A stretch of 64,000 bases of DNA from Achromobacter deleyi. Lineage in GTDB: Bacteria > Pseudomonadota > Gammaproteobacteria > Burkholderiales > Burkholderiaceae_B. Positions 56,221 to 64,000 of the stretch are shown piece after piece. A program made the translations under genes and the position numbers. The stretch lies in the NCBI RefSeq assembly GCF_016127315.1, contig NZ_CP065997.1, positions 6,758,001-6,822,000 on the forward strand, written 5' to 3'. The notes under the pieces are model-generated. The model saw only the letters and a program-made list of their open reading frames with translations. It made no database searches and had not been told where the DNA came from. Position 1 is the stretch's first letter; every line of letters starts with the position of its first letter.

Positions 56221-58506
56221 TCAGGCCACGGCGGCCATGTCTTCGCTGCCGGAGGCCTGCGCGTCCGCTTCGTTCTGGCGCGCCTGCGCCTGGTACAGGC
56301 GGTAGTAGGCGCCTTCACGCGCCATCAGTTCCTCATGCGGGCCCTGCTCCACGATCTGGCCACGGTCCAGCACCACCAGCCGGTCGGCCTTGCGCAAGGT
56401 GCTCAGGCGGTGGGCGATGGCGATGGTGGTGCGGCCGCGCACCAGGTTGTCGAGCGCCTTCTGGATTTCCTTCTCGGTGGTGGTGTCCACCGACGAAGTC
56501 GCTTCGTCCAGGATCAGGATGCGCGGATCGATCAGCAGCGCGCGCGCGATCGAGATGCGCTGGCGTTCGCCGCCGGACAGCGCCTGGCCGCGCTCGCCGA
56601 CCAGCGAGTCGTAGCCATGCGGCAGCCGCAGGATGAACTCATGCGCGTGGGCGGCGCGAGCCGCGGCCACGATCTCGTCGCGGGTCGCGTCCGGCTTGCC
56701 GTAGGCGATGTTCTCGGCGATGGTGCCGAAGAACAGGAAGGGTTCCTGCAGCACCAGCCCGATGTTGCGGCGGTAGTCGGCCACCCGCACCGAGCGGATG
56801 TCGGCGCCGTCCACCAGGATCGCGCCTTCCGACACGTCGTAGAAGCGGCAGATCAGGTTGATCAGGGTGCTCTTGCCCGAGCCGCTGTGCCCCACCAGGC
56901 CGATCATCTCGCCGGGGGCGATGCTCAGGTCCAGGCCGCGGATGACCTGGCGGTTGCCGTAGCGGAAACCGACGTCGCGCAATTCGATGCGGCCGTTGAT
57001 CTGTGGCAGCCTGGCCGGGTTCTGCGGTTCCGGCACGCTGGAGACGTGATCCAGGATATCGAAGATGCGCTTGGCGCCGGCAGCCGCCTTCTGCGTCACG
57101 GACACGATACGGCTCATCGAATCCAGGCGGGTGTAGAAGCGCCCGATGTACGCCAGGAACGCCGCCAGCACGCCCACCGTGATCTGCTTCTGCGAGACCT
57201 GCCAGATGCCGAAGATCCACACCACCAGCAGCCCGACCTCGGTCAGCATCGTGACCGTGGGCGAGAACAGCGACCAGGTGGTGTTGACCCGGTCGTTCAC
57301 TTCCAGGTTGCGGTTGTTGGCCTCGCGGAAACGCGCCACTTCGCGCTTTTCCTGGGCGAAGGCCTTGACCACGCGGATGCCCGGAATGGTGTCGGCCAGC
57401 ACGTTGGTGATCTCCGACCAGATACGGTCGACCTTCTCGAAGCCATGGCGCAGGCGATCACGCACCGCATGGATCATCCAGATGATGAACGGCAGCGGCA
57501 CCAGCGTGACCAGCGCCAGCCACGGATTGATCGACACCAGAATCGCCGCGGTCATGGCGATCATCAGGATGTCGTTGGCGAAATCGAGCAGGTGCAGCGA
57601 CAGGAACACGCAGATGCGGTCGGTCTCGCTGCCGATGCGGGAAATCAGGTCGCCGGTGCGCTTGCCGCCGAAATACTCCAGCGACAGCTGCTGCAGGTGC
57701 TCATAGGTGGTGGTGCGCAGGTCGGCGCCGATGCGCTCGCTGACCCAGGCCAGGATGTAGGTCCGCGCCCAACCCAGCCCCCAGGCCAGGAAGGCCGAGC
57801 CGAGCAGCCCGCCCAGGTACAGGCGAACCTTGCTGTAGTCGATGGGCGCGCCGTTCTGGAACGGAATCAGCACGTCGTCCATCAGCGGCATGGTCAGGTA
57901 CGGCGGCACCAGGGCCGCCGCAGTGCCCATCAGGGTCAGCAGGAAGCCGGCCAGCAACGGCAGGCGGTACGGCCGCGCGAAACGCCACAGGCGCAGCAGC
58001 GCCCAGGTGGTGGACGGCGCCGCCTGCTCCTGGTTGCAGGTGGGACATTCGTCCTGGCCCGCGGGGATGGCGTTATTGTAGATGGTGCACTGGCGTTCGC
58101 CCGCCTCGGCTTCCGGCTGGCCAGACAGGCGGATCGCCTGCTGCGCCTCGAACTGGCCCAGCAGCCGCAGCGCGGCCGGGTTGCAGGCCAGCGTGAAACG
58201 CCAGATGCCCAGGCGCGCGGTGTCGTCGTGCAGTTCCAGCACGGCGGCGCCGGCGTGGTCGGAAAGATTCAGGGACAGTTGGGGACCGTACGCCCAGGAT
58301 TCCCAGCCGGTATCGGCCGGATTGCGGGCGATCACGCGGCGGTCGGTGACCGCGACCAGGCCGGGCTGGAACTTCAGCCGCTGATCCAGGTCAATTTCAA
58401 CCCAGGCCAGCAGGGTTTCATCCTGCGCGAGTTCGGCGCGGATTTCATCCCGCCAGCGGGCAGGAAAGGCTTCGGCTAGGCCGGAAAGCAGGTGTGGTTT
58501 TTTCAT
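56221..58506 (-). CDS. ABC exporter (fused TMD-NBD) of the cyanophycin locus
   Basis: A 761-residue half-transporter. Residues ~1-130 form a PH-like cytoplasmic domain (LLAWVEIDLDQRLKFQPGLVAVTDRRVIAR). A zinc-ribbon-like piece with C140, C154 and C157 follows. The six-helix ABC_membrane domain is at ~180-480, and the NBD at ~515-745 has GLVGHSGSGKST, LSGGERQR and ILILDEATSSVD. It probably works as a homodimer moving a peptide or lipid-like substrate outward; the substrate is unproven. ATG 58506 (MKKPHLLSGLAEAFPARW) opens the gene, divergent from cphA'. Confidence 0.9.
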   Translation of the reverse strand: MKKPHLLSGLAEAFPARWRDEIRAELAQDETLLAWVEIDLDQRLKFQPGLVAVTDRRVIARNPADTGWESWAYGPQLSLNLSDHAGAAVLELHDDTARLGIWRFTLACNPAALRLLGQFEAQQAIRLSGQPEAEAGERQCTIYNNAIPAGQDECPTCNQEQAAPSTTWALLRLWRFARPYRLPLLAGFLLTLMGTAAALVPPYLTMPLMDDVLIPFQNGAPIDYSKVRLYLGGLLGSAFLAWGLGWARTYILAWVSERIGADLRTTTYEHLQQLSLEYFGGKRTGDLISRIGSETDRICVFLSLHLLDFANDILMIAMTAAILVSINPWLALVTLVPLPFIIWMIHAVRDRLRHGFEKVDRIWSEITNVLADTIPGIRVVKAFAQEKREVARFREANNRNLEVNDRVNTTWSLFSPTVTMLTEVGLLVVWIFGIWQVSQKQITVGVLAAFLAYIGRFYTRLDSMSRIVSVTQKAAAGAKRIFDILDHVSSVPEPQNPARLPQINGRIELRDVGFRYGNRQVIRGLDLSIAPGEMIGLVGHSGSGKSTLINLICRFYDVSEGAILVDGADIRSVRVADYRRNIGLVLQEPFLFFGTIAENIAYGKPDATRDEIVAAARAAHAHEFILRLPHGYDSLVGERGQALSGGERQRISIARALLIDPRILILDEATSSVDTTTEKEIQKALDNLVRGRTTIAIAHRLSTLRKADRLVVLDRGQIVEQGPHEELMAREGAYYRLYQAQARQNEADAQASGSEDMAAVA

Positions 58507-58604
58507 TAGAACGCATACCGGGCCAGGACTCTGCCCTACAAGGCGGCGACGGCATGCCAACCCCGGGCTGGCAACGTGTCCCTTCCTTACAACACAACGA
58601 GTTC

Positions 58605-58620
58605 ACGCCTTTGAAGGCGT
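58605..58620. promoter_or_regulatory. Inverted repeat in the divergent cph control region
   Basis: ACGCCTT (58605-58611) and AAGGCGT (58614-58620) with a 2-bp centre lie directly upstream of TATAGT (58623-58628), a possible -10 reading toward cphA'. A further AAGGCG half-site occurs near 58689 and a CTAATTAG palindrome at 58643-58650. Placement fits an operator for both divergent units. Confidence 0.35.
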
Positions 58621-58766
58621 CGTATAGTATCAGCCGATTTTTCTAATTAGGAATATCTGGGATCCCCCACTCGTTGGCATTATTCTTAAGGCGCAACCCC
58701 AATAAATTCGCGGTCTTGCATAGGGGCGTCCGCGCGTGCCAACCTGCTTCTCAAGTAAATTAAAAC

Positions 58767-61382
58767 ATGAAAAAGAAAGACATTGAATTTCTCGATGTCG
58801 TGGCTTTGCGCGGCCCGAACATTTGGACGTACCGTCCGGTACTTGAGGCGTGGGTGGATATCGGCGAACTGGAGGACTACCCCTCCAACACGATCCCCGG
58901 TTTTTACGAGCGCCTGACCGCGTGGCTGCCGACCCTGATCGAGCACCGCTGCAGCCCGGGCGTGCGGGGCGGCTTCCTGTCCCGCGTCAAGGAAGGCACC
59001 TGGCCCGGCCACATTCTCGAACATGTCACATTGGAATTGCAGAATCTGGCCGGTTTGCGCGGCGGCTTCGGCAAGGCCCGTGAAACCTCCACCCGCGGCG
59101 TCTACAAGGTCGTCGTGCGCGCCTGGCAGGAACAGGTCACCCGCACCGCCCTGAACGAAGGCCGCGACCTGGTCATGGCCGCCATCGAAGACCGTCCGTT
59201 CGACGTCGACGCCGCCGTGGCGCGCCTGCGCCGGCTGGTCGACAAGCACTGCCTGGGTCCCAGCACCGCCTGCATCGTCGATGCCGCCGACGACCGCGAC
59301 ATCCCCTACATCCGCCTGTTCGAAGGCAACCTGGTGCAGTTCGGCTACGGCTCGCGCCAGCGCCGCATCTGGACGGCCGAGACCGACCGCACCAGCGCCA
59401 TCGCCGAAGGCATTTCGCGCGACAAGGACCTGACCAAGGAACTGCTCTCGACCTGCGGCGTGCCGGTGCCCGAAGGCCGCCTGGTCGACAGCGAGGACGA
59501 CGCCTGGTCGGCCGCCGAGGACATCGGCCTGCCGGTGGTGGTCAAGCCGTATGACGGCAACCACGGCCGCGGCGTGTTCACCAACCTGACCACCCGCGAA
59601 GAAGTCATTTCCGCCTACCGCGTCGCCGTCGACGAAGGCAGCGGCGTCATCGTCGAGCGCTTCGTGCTGGGCAACGAGCACCGCCTGCTGGTGGTGGGCA
59701 ACCGCATGGTGGCAGCCGCCGCCGGCGAGCCGGCCTGGGTCACGGGCGACGGCAAGTCCACCCTCACCGAACTGATCGACCACCAGATCAACACCGACCC
59801 GCGCCGCGGCCGCACCGAAAACCATCCGCTCAATCCGGTGCGACTGGATTCGGCCGCGCGCCTCGAGATCGCTCGCCAGGGCCTGACGGAAGAAAGCGTG
59901 CCGGCCGACGGCCAGCGGGTGCTGGTGCAACGCAGCGGCAACGTCGCCTTCGACGTCACCGATCGCGTGCACCCCAGCGTCGCCGCCACCGTGACCCTGG
60001 CCGCCCGCGTGGTCGGCCTGGATATCGCCGGCGTCGACCTGGTGGCCGAAGACATCTCGCGCCCGCTGGACGAACAGCGCGGCGCCATCGTCGAAGTCAA
60101 CGCCGGCCCCGGCCTGCTGATGCACCTGAAGCCGGCCGACGGCACCCCGCGCCCGGTCGGCCACGCCATCGTCGATCACCTGTTCCCCGAAGGCGACGCC
60201 GGCCGCATTCCCATCGTCGGCGTCACCGGCACCAACGGCAAGACCGTGGTGGCGCGCCTGGTCGCGCGCCTCTTGCACCTGTCGGGCAAGCGCACCGGCC
60301 TGGCCTGCAGCGAGGGTCTGTACCTCGACCGCCGCCTGGTGCAGAAGGGCGACCGCGCCGACTTCGCGTCCGGCACCCGCGTGCTGATGAACCGCAACGT
60401 CGACGCCGCCGTCATCGAGAACGACAGCGGCGTGATCCTCGGCCAGGGCCTGGCATATGACCGCTGCCAGGTCGGCGTGGTCACCAACATCGACGACGCC
60501 GACCATCTCGGCGATTTCGACATCAACGAAACGGAGCGCATGTTCAATGTGTTCCGCACCCAGGTCGACGTGGTGCTGCCGACCGGCGCCGCGGTGCTCA
60601 ACGCGCGCGATCCGCGCGTGGTGGAAATGGCCGAGCTGTCCGACGGCGCCGTGATCTTCTTCGGCATCGACCCGGCCCTGCCCGCCATCACCGCCCACCT
60701 GCAGGAGGATGGCCGCGCCGTGTTCGTGCGCGACGGCGCCATCGTGCTGGCGCAAGGCGCGCGTGAAGAACGCCTGGCCGACGTCGCCGCGATCCCGCTC
60801 ACGCACGGCGGCCGCGTCGCCTTCCAGGTCGAGAACGTGCTGGCGGCCGTCGGCGCGGCCTGGGCGCTCGACATTCCGGTCGAACTGATCCGCGCCGGCA
60901 TCGAGACCTTCGACATCGACCAGGCCGACGCGCCCTGGCAGTTCACGCTGTTCGAGCGCAACGGCAGCACTGTGGTGGTGGACGACGTCCACAACGCCTC
61001 CGCGCTGCGTCCGCTCATCACCGCCATCGACCAGTTCCCGTCGACCACCCGCGCCGCCGTGTATTCGGCCGGCGCCGACCGCCGCGATGCCGACCTGATC
61101 GAACAGGGCAAGCTGCTGGGCGATGCCTTCGACCGCGTGGTGCTGTACGACGACACCACCGTCACCAGCAAGCGCCCCGCCGGCCAGGCGCGCGCGCTGC
61201 TGCGCCAGGGCCTGGAGCAAGGCAGCCGCGTCAAGCAGATCCTGGACGAACCCGACCATGGCAAAGCCATCGAGAGCCAGCTCGCCGGCATCGCGGCGGG
61301 CGACTTCGTCCTGCTGCAGTCCGACGAGGCCTTCTCCGGCCCCACCATCGATCTCGTCCGCCGCTGGATCCAGCAACACTGA
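58767..61382 (+). CDS. cphA': Cyanophycin synthetase homologue CphA'
   Basis: An 871-residue homologue with the three cyanophycin synthetase parts. The N domain covers ~1-170. The ATP-grasp domain (~190-475) has LPVVVKPYDGNHGRGV and IVEVNAGPGLLMHL. The Mur-ligase domain (from ~480) has a P-loop VTGTNGKT. Several Mur-domain motifs differ from canonical CphA: ENDSGVILGQGL in place of ETARGGILREGL, and DIDQADAPWQFT in place of NDAQTAPGRFN. It may have a different second substrate or a helper role. No Shine-Dalgarno sequence precedes the ATG, which lies in an AT-rich leader. It is followed 63 bp later by cphA. Confidence 0.9.
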   Translation: MKKKDIEFLDVVALRGPNIWTYRPVLEAWVDIGELEDYPSNTIPGFYERLTAWLPTLIEHRCSPGVRGGFLSRVKEGTWPGHILEHVTLELQNLAGLRGGFGKARETSTRGVYKVVVRAWQEQVTRTALNEGRDLVMAAIEDRPFDVDAAVARLRRLVDKHCLGPSTACIVDAADDRDIPYIRLFEGNLVQFGYGSRQRRIWTAETDRTSAIAEGISRDKDLTKELLSTCGVPVPEGRLVDSEDDAWSAAEDIGLPVVVKPYDGNHGRGVFTNLTTREEVISAYRVAVDEGSGVIVERFVLGNEHRLLVVGNRMVAAAAGEPAWVTGDGKSTLTELIDHQINTDPRRGRTENHPLNPVRLDSAARLEIARQGLTEESVPADGQRVLVQRSGNVAFDVTDRVHPSVAATVTLAARVVGLDIAGVDLVAEDISRPLDEQRGAIVEVNAGPGLLMHLKPADGTPRPVGHAIVDHLFPEGDAGRIPIVGVTGTNGKTVVARLVARLLHLSGKRTGLACSEGLYLDRRLVQKGDRADFASGTRVLMNRNVDAAVIENDSGVILGQGLAYDRCQVGVVTNIDDADHLGDFDINETERMFNVFRTQVDVVLPTGAAVLNARDPRVVEMAELSDGAVIFFGIDPALPAITAHLQEDGRAVFVRDGAIVLAQGAREERLADVAAIPLTHGGRVAFQVENVLAAVGAAWALDIPVELIRAGIETFDIDQADAPWQFTLFERNGSTVVVDDVHNASALRPLITAIDQFPSTTRAAVYSAGADRRDADLIEQGKLLGDAFDRVVLYDDTTVTSKRPAGQARALLRQGLEQGSRVKQILDEPDHGKAIESQLAGIAAGDFVLLQSDEAFSGPTIDLVRRWIQQH

Positions 61383-61445
61383 CATCATCGTGCGCGCCGC
61401 GGCGACCCGCCGCGGCCGCGCGCAAGCTAGACAGGAATACCTGCC

Positions 61446-64000
61446 ATGGAAGTTTCCCGTATCCGAGCACTGCGCGGCCCCAACCTGTGGAGCAAGAACA
61501 CGGCAATCGAGGCCATCGTGTCATGCGCCGACGCCGAATGCTCGATCGACACCCTGCCCGACTTTGAAGCCCGCCTGCGCGCGCGCCTGCCGCAGACCGG
61601 CCTGCTGCGCCCCGAAGGCCACCAGGGCGCGGTCTCGATCGCGCACGTGCTGCAGATCGTCTCGCTGACGCTGCAGGCCTATGCCGGCTGCCCCGTCACG
61701 TTCGGCCGCGCCTCGTCCACCATCGAGCCCGGCGTGTTCCAGGTGGTGGTGGAATACAGCGAGGAAGAAGTCGGCCGTCTCGCCATGGACCTGGCCCAGC
61801 AGCTGGTGCAGGCCGCGCTGGACGACACCCCGTTCGACCTGGCCGACGCCCTCAAGCGCCTGCGCGAGCTGGACGAGGACGTGCGCCTGGGCCCCAGCAC
61901 CGGCTCCATCGTCAACGCCGCCACTGTCCGCAACATTCCGTACCGCCGCCTGACGCAAGGCAGCATGGTGCAGTTCGGCTGGGGCAGCAAGCAGCGCCGC
62001 ATCCAGGCCGCCGAAACCGACCTGACCAGCGCCATCTCCGAATCGATCGCGCAGGACAAGGACCTGACCAAGATGCTGCTGGACGCGGCCGGCGTGCCGG
62101 TGCCGCTGGGCCGCTCGGTCACCACCGCCGAAGACGCCTGGGCCGCGGCCCAGGAGCTGGGCGGCCCGGTGGTCGTCAAGCCGCGCGACGGCAGCCAGGG
62201 CCGCGGCGTGGCGGTCAACATCGAAACGCGCGAGCGCGTGATCCAGGCCTTCGAAGTGGCCGAGGAGATCAGCTCCGAAGTCATCGTCGAACGCTACATC
62301 CCGGGCCACGATTTCCGCCTGCTGGTGGTGGGCGGCACGCTGGTCGCCGCCTCGCGCCGCGATCCGCCGCAAGTCACCGGCGACGGCGTGCAGACCATCC
62401 GCCAACTGGTGGACCAGGTCAACGCCGACCCGCTGCGCGGCGACGGCCACGCCACCTCGCTGACCAAGATCCGCTTCGACGACATCGCGCTGGCCACGCT
62501 GAAAAAGCAGGGCTTCGACGCCGATTCGGTGCCGCCTCCCGGCACCCTGATCTTCCTGCGCAACAACGCCAACCTCAGCACCGGCGGCTCGGCCACCGAC
62601 GTCACCGATGAAGTGCACCCCGAGATGGCGGCGCGCGCGGTGTCGGCGGCACGCATGATCGGCCTGGACATCTGCGGCGTCGACGTGGTGGCCGAAAGCG
62701 TGCACTACCCGCTCGAGGACCAGAACGGCGGCGTGGTCGAAGTGAACGCCGCGCCCGGCCTGCGCATGCACCTGAACCCCTCGTTCGGCAAAGGCCGCGC
62801 GGTGGGCGAAGCCATCATCGCCAACATGTACGCCGACGGCGACGACGGCCGCATCCCGGTCGTCGCGGTGGCCGGCACCAACGGCAAGACCACCACGGTG
62901 CGCCTGACCGCCCACATCCTGGGCACGGCCGGCAACCGCGTCGGCATGACCAACTCCGACGGCGTCTACGTCGACAACCTGCGCATCGACACCGGCGACT
63001 GCAGCGGCCCGCGCAGCGCCCGCAGCGTGCTGATGCACCCGGACGTCGACGCCGCCGTTTTCGAGACCGCGCGCGGCGGCATCCTGCGCGAAGGCCTGGC
63101 CTTCGACCGCTGCAACGTCGCCATCGTCACCAACATCGGCATGGGCGATCACCTCGGGCTGGGCTACATCAGCACCGTCGAGGACCTGGCCGTGGTCAAG
63201 CGCGTGATCGTGCAGCACGTGCATCCGAGCGGCACCGCCGTGCTCAATGCCGCCGATCCCATCGTGGCGGAGATGGCCCACAGCTGCCCCGGCTCGATCA
63301 CCTACTTCGCCGAGGACCGCAACCATCCGGTCATGGCGACGCACCGCGCCCAGGGCCTGCGCGTGGTCTACCGCGACGGCGATGCCATCGTCGCGGCCCA
63401 GGGCACCGAGGAAACCCGTTTCCCGCTGGCCGAGATCCCGCTCACGCGCAACGGCACCATCGTGTTCCAGGTCGAAAACACCATGGCCTCGATCGCCGCG
63501 GCCTGGGCGCTGAACCTGCACTGGAGCATCGTGCGCCGCGGCCTGGCCACGTTCGTCAACGACGCCCAGACCGCGCCCGGCCGCTTCAACGTGTTCGACT
63601 ATCGCGGCGCCACCGTGATCGCCGACTACGGTCACAATCCCGATGCGATCCTGGCGCTGGTGCGCGCGGTCGACGCCATGCCCGCCAAGCGCCGCTCGGT
63701 GGTCATCAGCGGCGCCGGCGACCGCCGCGACGAAGACATCCGCATGCAGACCGAGATCCTCGGCGGCGCCTTCGACGACGTGCTGCTGTACCAGGACCAA
63801 TGCCAGCGCGGCCGCGAAGATGGCGAAGTGCTGGCGCTGCTGCAGCAAGGCCTGGTCAACGCCAGCCGCACCCGCCACATCGAGGAGATCCACGGCGAGT
63901 TCCTGGCGATCGACACGGCGCTGGCGCGCCTGGGCGCCGGCGACCTGTGCCTGATCCTGGTGGACCAGGTGGAAGAGGCGCTGGCGCACATCGCCCAACG
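61446..64000 (+). CDS. cphA: Cyanophycin synthetase CphA (3' end beyond the window)
   Basis: 851 codons are visible and no stop is reached; the family is about 855-900 residues, so nearly all is here. N domain ~1-160 (MEVSRIRALRGPNLWSKNTAIEA); ATP-grasp ~190-470 (GGPVVVKPRDGSQGRGVAV, VVEVNAAPGLRMHLNPS); Mur-ligase domain with P-loop VAGTNGKTTTVRL (about 477), ETARGGILREGL (about 539) and NDAQTAPGRFN (about 703). It polymerises aspartate and arginine into multi-L-arginyl-poly-aspartate using ATP. All canonical motifs are intact. An AGGAATACC precedes the ATG. Confidence 0.95.
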   Translation, partial: MEVSRIRALRGPNLWSKNTAIEAIVSCADAECSIDTLPDFEARLRARLPQTGLLRPEGHQGAVSIAHVLQIVSLTLQAYAGCPVTFGRASSTIEPGVFQVVVEYSEEEVGRLAMDLAQQLVQAALDDTPFDLADALKRLRELDEDVRLGPSTGSIVNAATVRNIPYRRLTQGSMVQFGWGSKQRRIQAAETDLTSAISESIAQDKDLTKMLLDAAGVPVPLGRSVTTAEDAWAAAQELGGPVVVKPRDGSQGRGVAVNIETRERVIQAFEVAEEISSEVIVERYIPGHDFRLLVVGGTLVAASRRDPPQVTGDGVQTIRQLVDQVNADPLRGDGHATSLTKIRFDDIALATLKKQGFDADSVPPPGTLIFLRNNANLSTGGSATDVTDEVHPEMAARAVSAARMIGLDICGVDVVAESVHYPLEDQNGGVVEVNAAPGLRMHLNPSFGKGRAVGEAIIANMYADGDDGRIPVVAVAGTNGKTTTVRLTAHILGTAGNRVGMTNSDGVYVDNLRIDTGDCSGPRSARSVLMHPDVDAAVFETARGGILREGLAFDRCNVAIVTNIGMGDHLGLGYISTVEDLAVVKRVIVQHVHPSGTAVLNAADPIVAEMAHSCPGSITYFAEDRNHPVMATHRAQGLRVVYRDGDAIVAAQGTEETRFPLAEIPLTRNGTIVFQVENTMASIAAAWALNLHWSIVRRGLATFVNDAQTAPGRFNVFDYRGATVIADYGHNPDAILALVRAVDAMPAKRRSVVISGAGDRRDEDIRMQTEILGGAFDDVLLYQDQCQRGREDGEVLALLQQGLVNASRTRHIEEIHGEFLAIDTALARLGAGDLCLILVDQVEEALAHIAQ

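Noticed and set aside
56335..58479. A 714-codon open frame on the plus strand
   Set aside because: Antisense shadow of the ABC exporter; no start signal and no motif.
58686..61388. A 900-codon open frame on the minus strand
   Set aside because: Complete antisense shadow of cphA'. High GC third positions leave the opposite frame open; the translation is Ala/Gly/His/Gln/Asp-rich with no family resemblance.
61521..63998. An 825-codon open frame on the minus strand
   Set aside because: Antisense shadow of cphA, with the same composition bias and no recognisable domain.
1..64000. CRISPR arrays, insertion sequences, prophage and tRNA genes
   Set aside because: No regularly spaced repeats, transposase, phage structural genes or cloverleaf sequences other than the tmRNA were found on reading both strands.

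Overview
The window is high-GC DNA from an Alcaligenaceae betaproteobacterium, most likely Bordetella or Achromobacter. The evidence is the tmRNA tag ANDERFALAA, the betaproteobacterial gyrA-serC-pheA-hisC-tyrA-aroA-cmk supraoperon, a TctC/Bug-type periplasmic binding protein, a short OmpA and a cphA'-cphA pair. Nearly all of it is ordinary chromosomal core sequence. I see no insertion sequence, prophage, CRISPR array, rRNA or tRNA. The only RNA gene found is ssrA. Genus and species are inferences.

Left part (1-24 kb): the 5' end of orn; an M48 (Ste24-type) peptidase overlapping rsgA; a Nudix CoA diphosphatase; rplS standing alone; an EamA exporter; a small hypothetical protein with a C-terminal membrane segment; a PA0069-type radical SAM protein. 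Next comes a complete sulfate uptake and activation operon on the minus strand (sbp-cysT-cysW-cysA-cysH-cysD-cysN), with an LsfA-like 1-Cys peroxiredoxin upstream. Then follow an acyl-CoA dehydrogenase and an aspartate module in which two different AspT-type antiporters flank aspartate 4-decarboxylase, then etfB-etfA.

Middle part (24-46 kb): an HDAC-like deacetylase divergent from an MltB lipoprotein; a cyclase-family hydrolase divergent from an IclR regulator that overlaps a Bug binding protein; cysM; and a ComEA-like HhH protein. From 46 kb back to 31 kb runs a co-directional minus-strand block: gyrA-serC-pheA-hisC-tyrA-aroA-cmk, terminator, rpsA-ihfB, terminator, lapA-lapB-rfaE1-rfaD. It joins DNA topology, serine/aromatic/histidine synthesis, translation and LPS assembly.

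Right part (46-64 kb): ompA with a good promoter and terminator, ubiG-gph, an MFS exporter, ssrA, a CDF metal exporter, a YidB-like protein, a second lytic transglycosylase overlapping a ferritin-like DUF455 gene, and a FemAB-like acyltransferase. The window ends in the most interesting locus. A DUF1854 protein and a PH-domain-bearing ABC exporter diverge from two tandem cyanophycin synthetase homologues. The first (CphA') has altered Mur-ligase motifs; the second (CphA) has the canonical ones and runs off the window end.

Coordinates for genes follow start codons chosen from family N-termini, Shine-Dalgarno sequences and overlaps, and alternatives are given where they matter. All family assignments were made by reading the sequence, with no database search.
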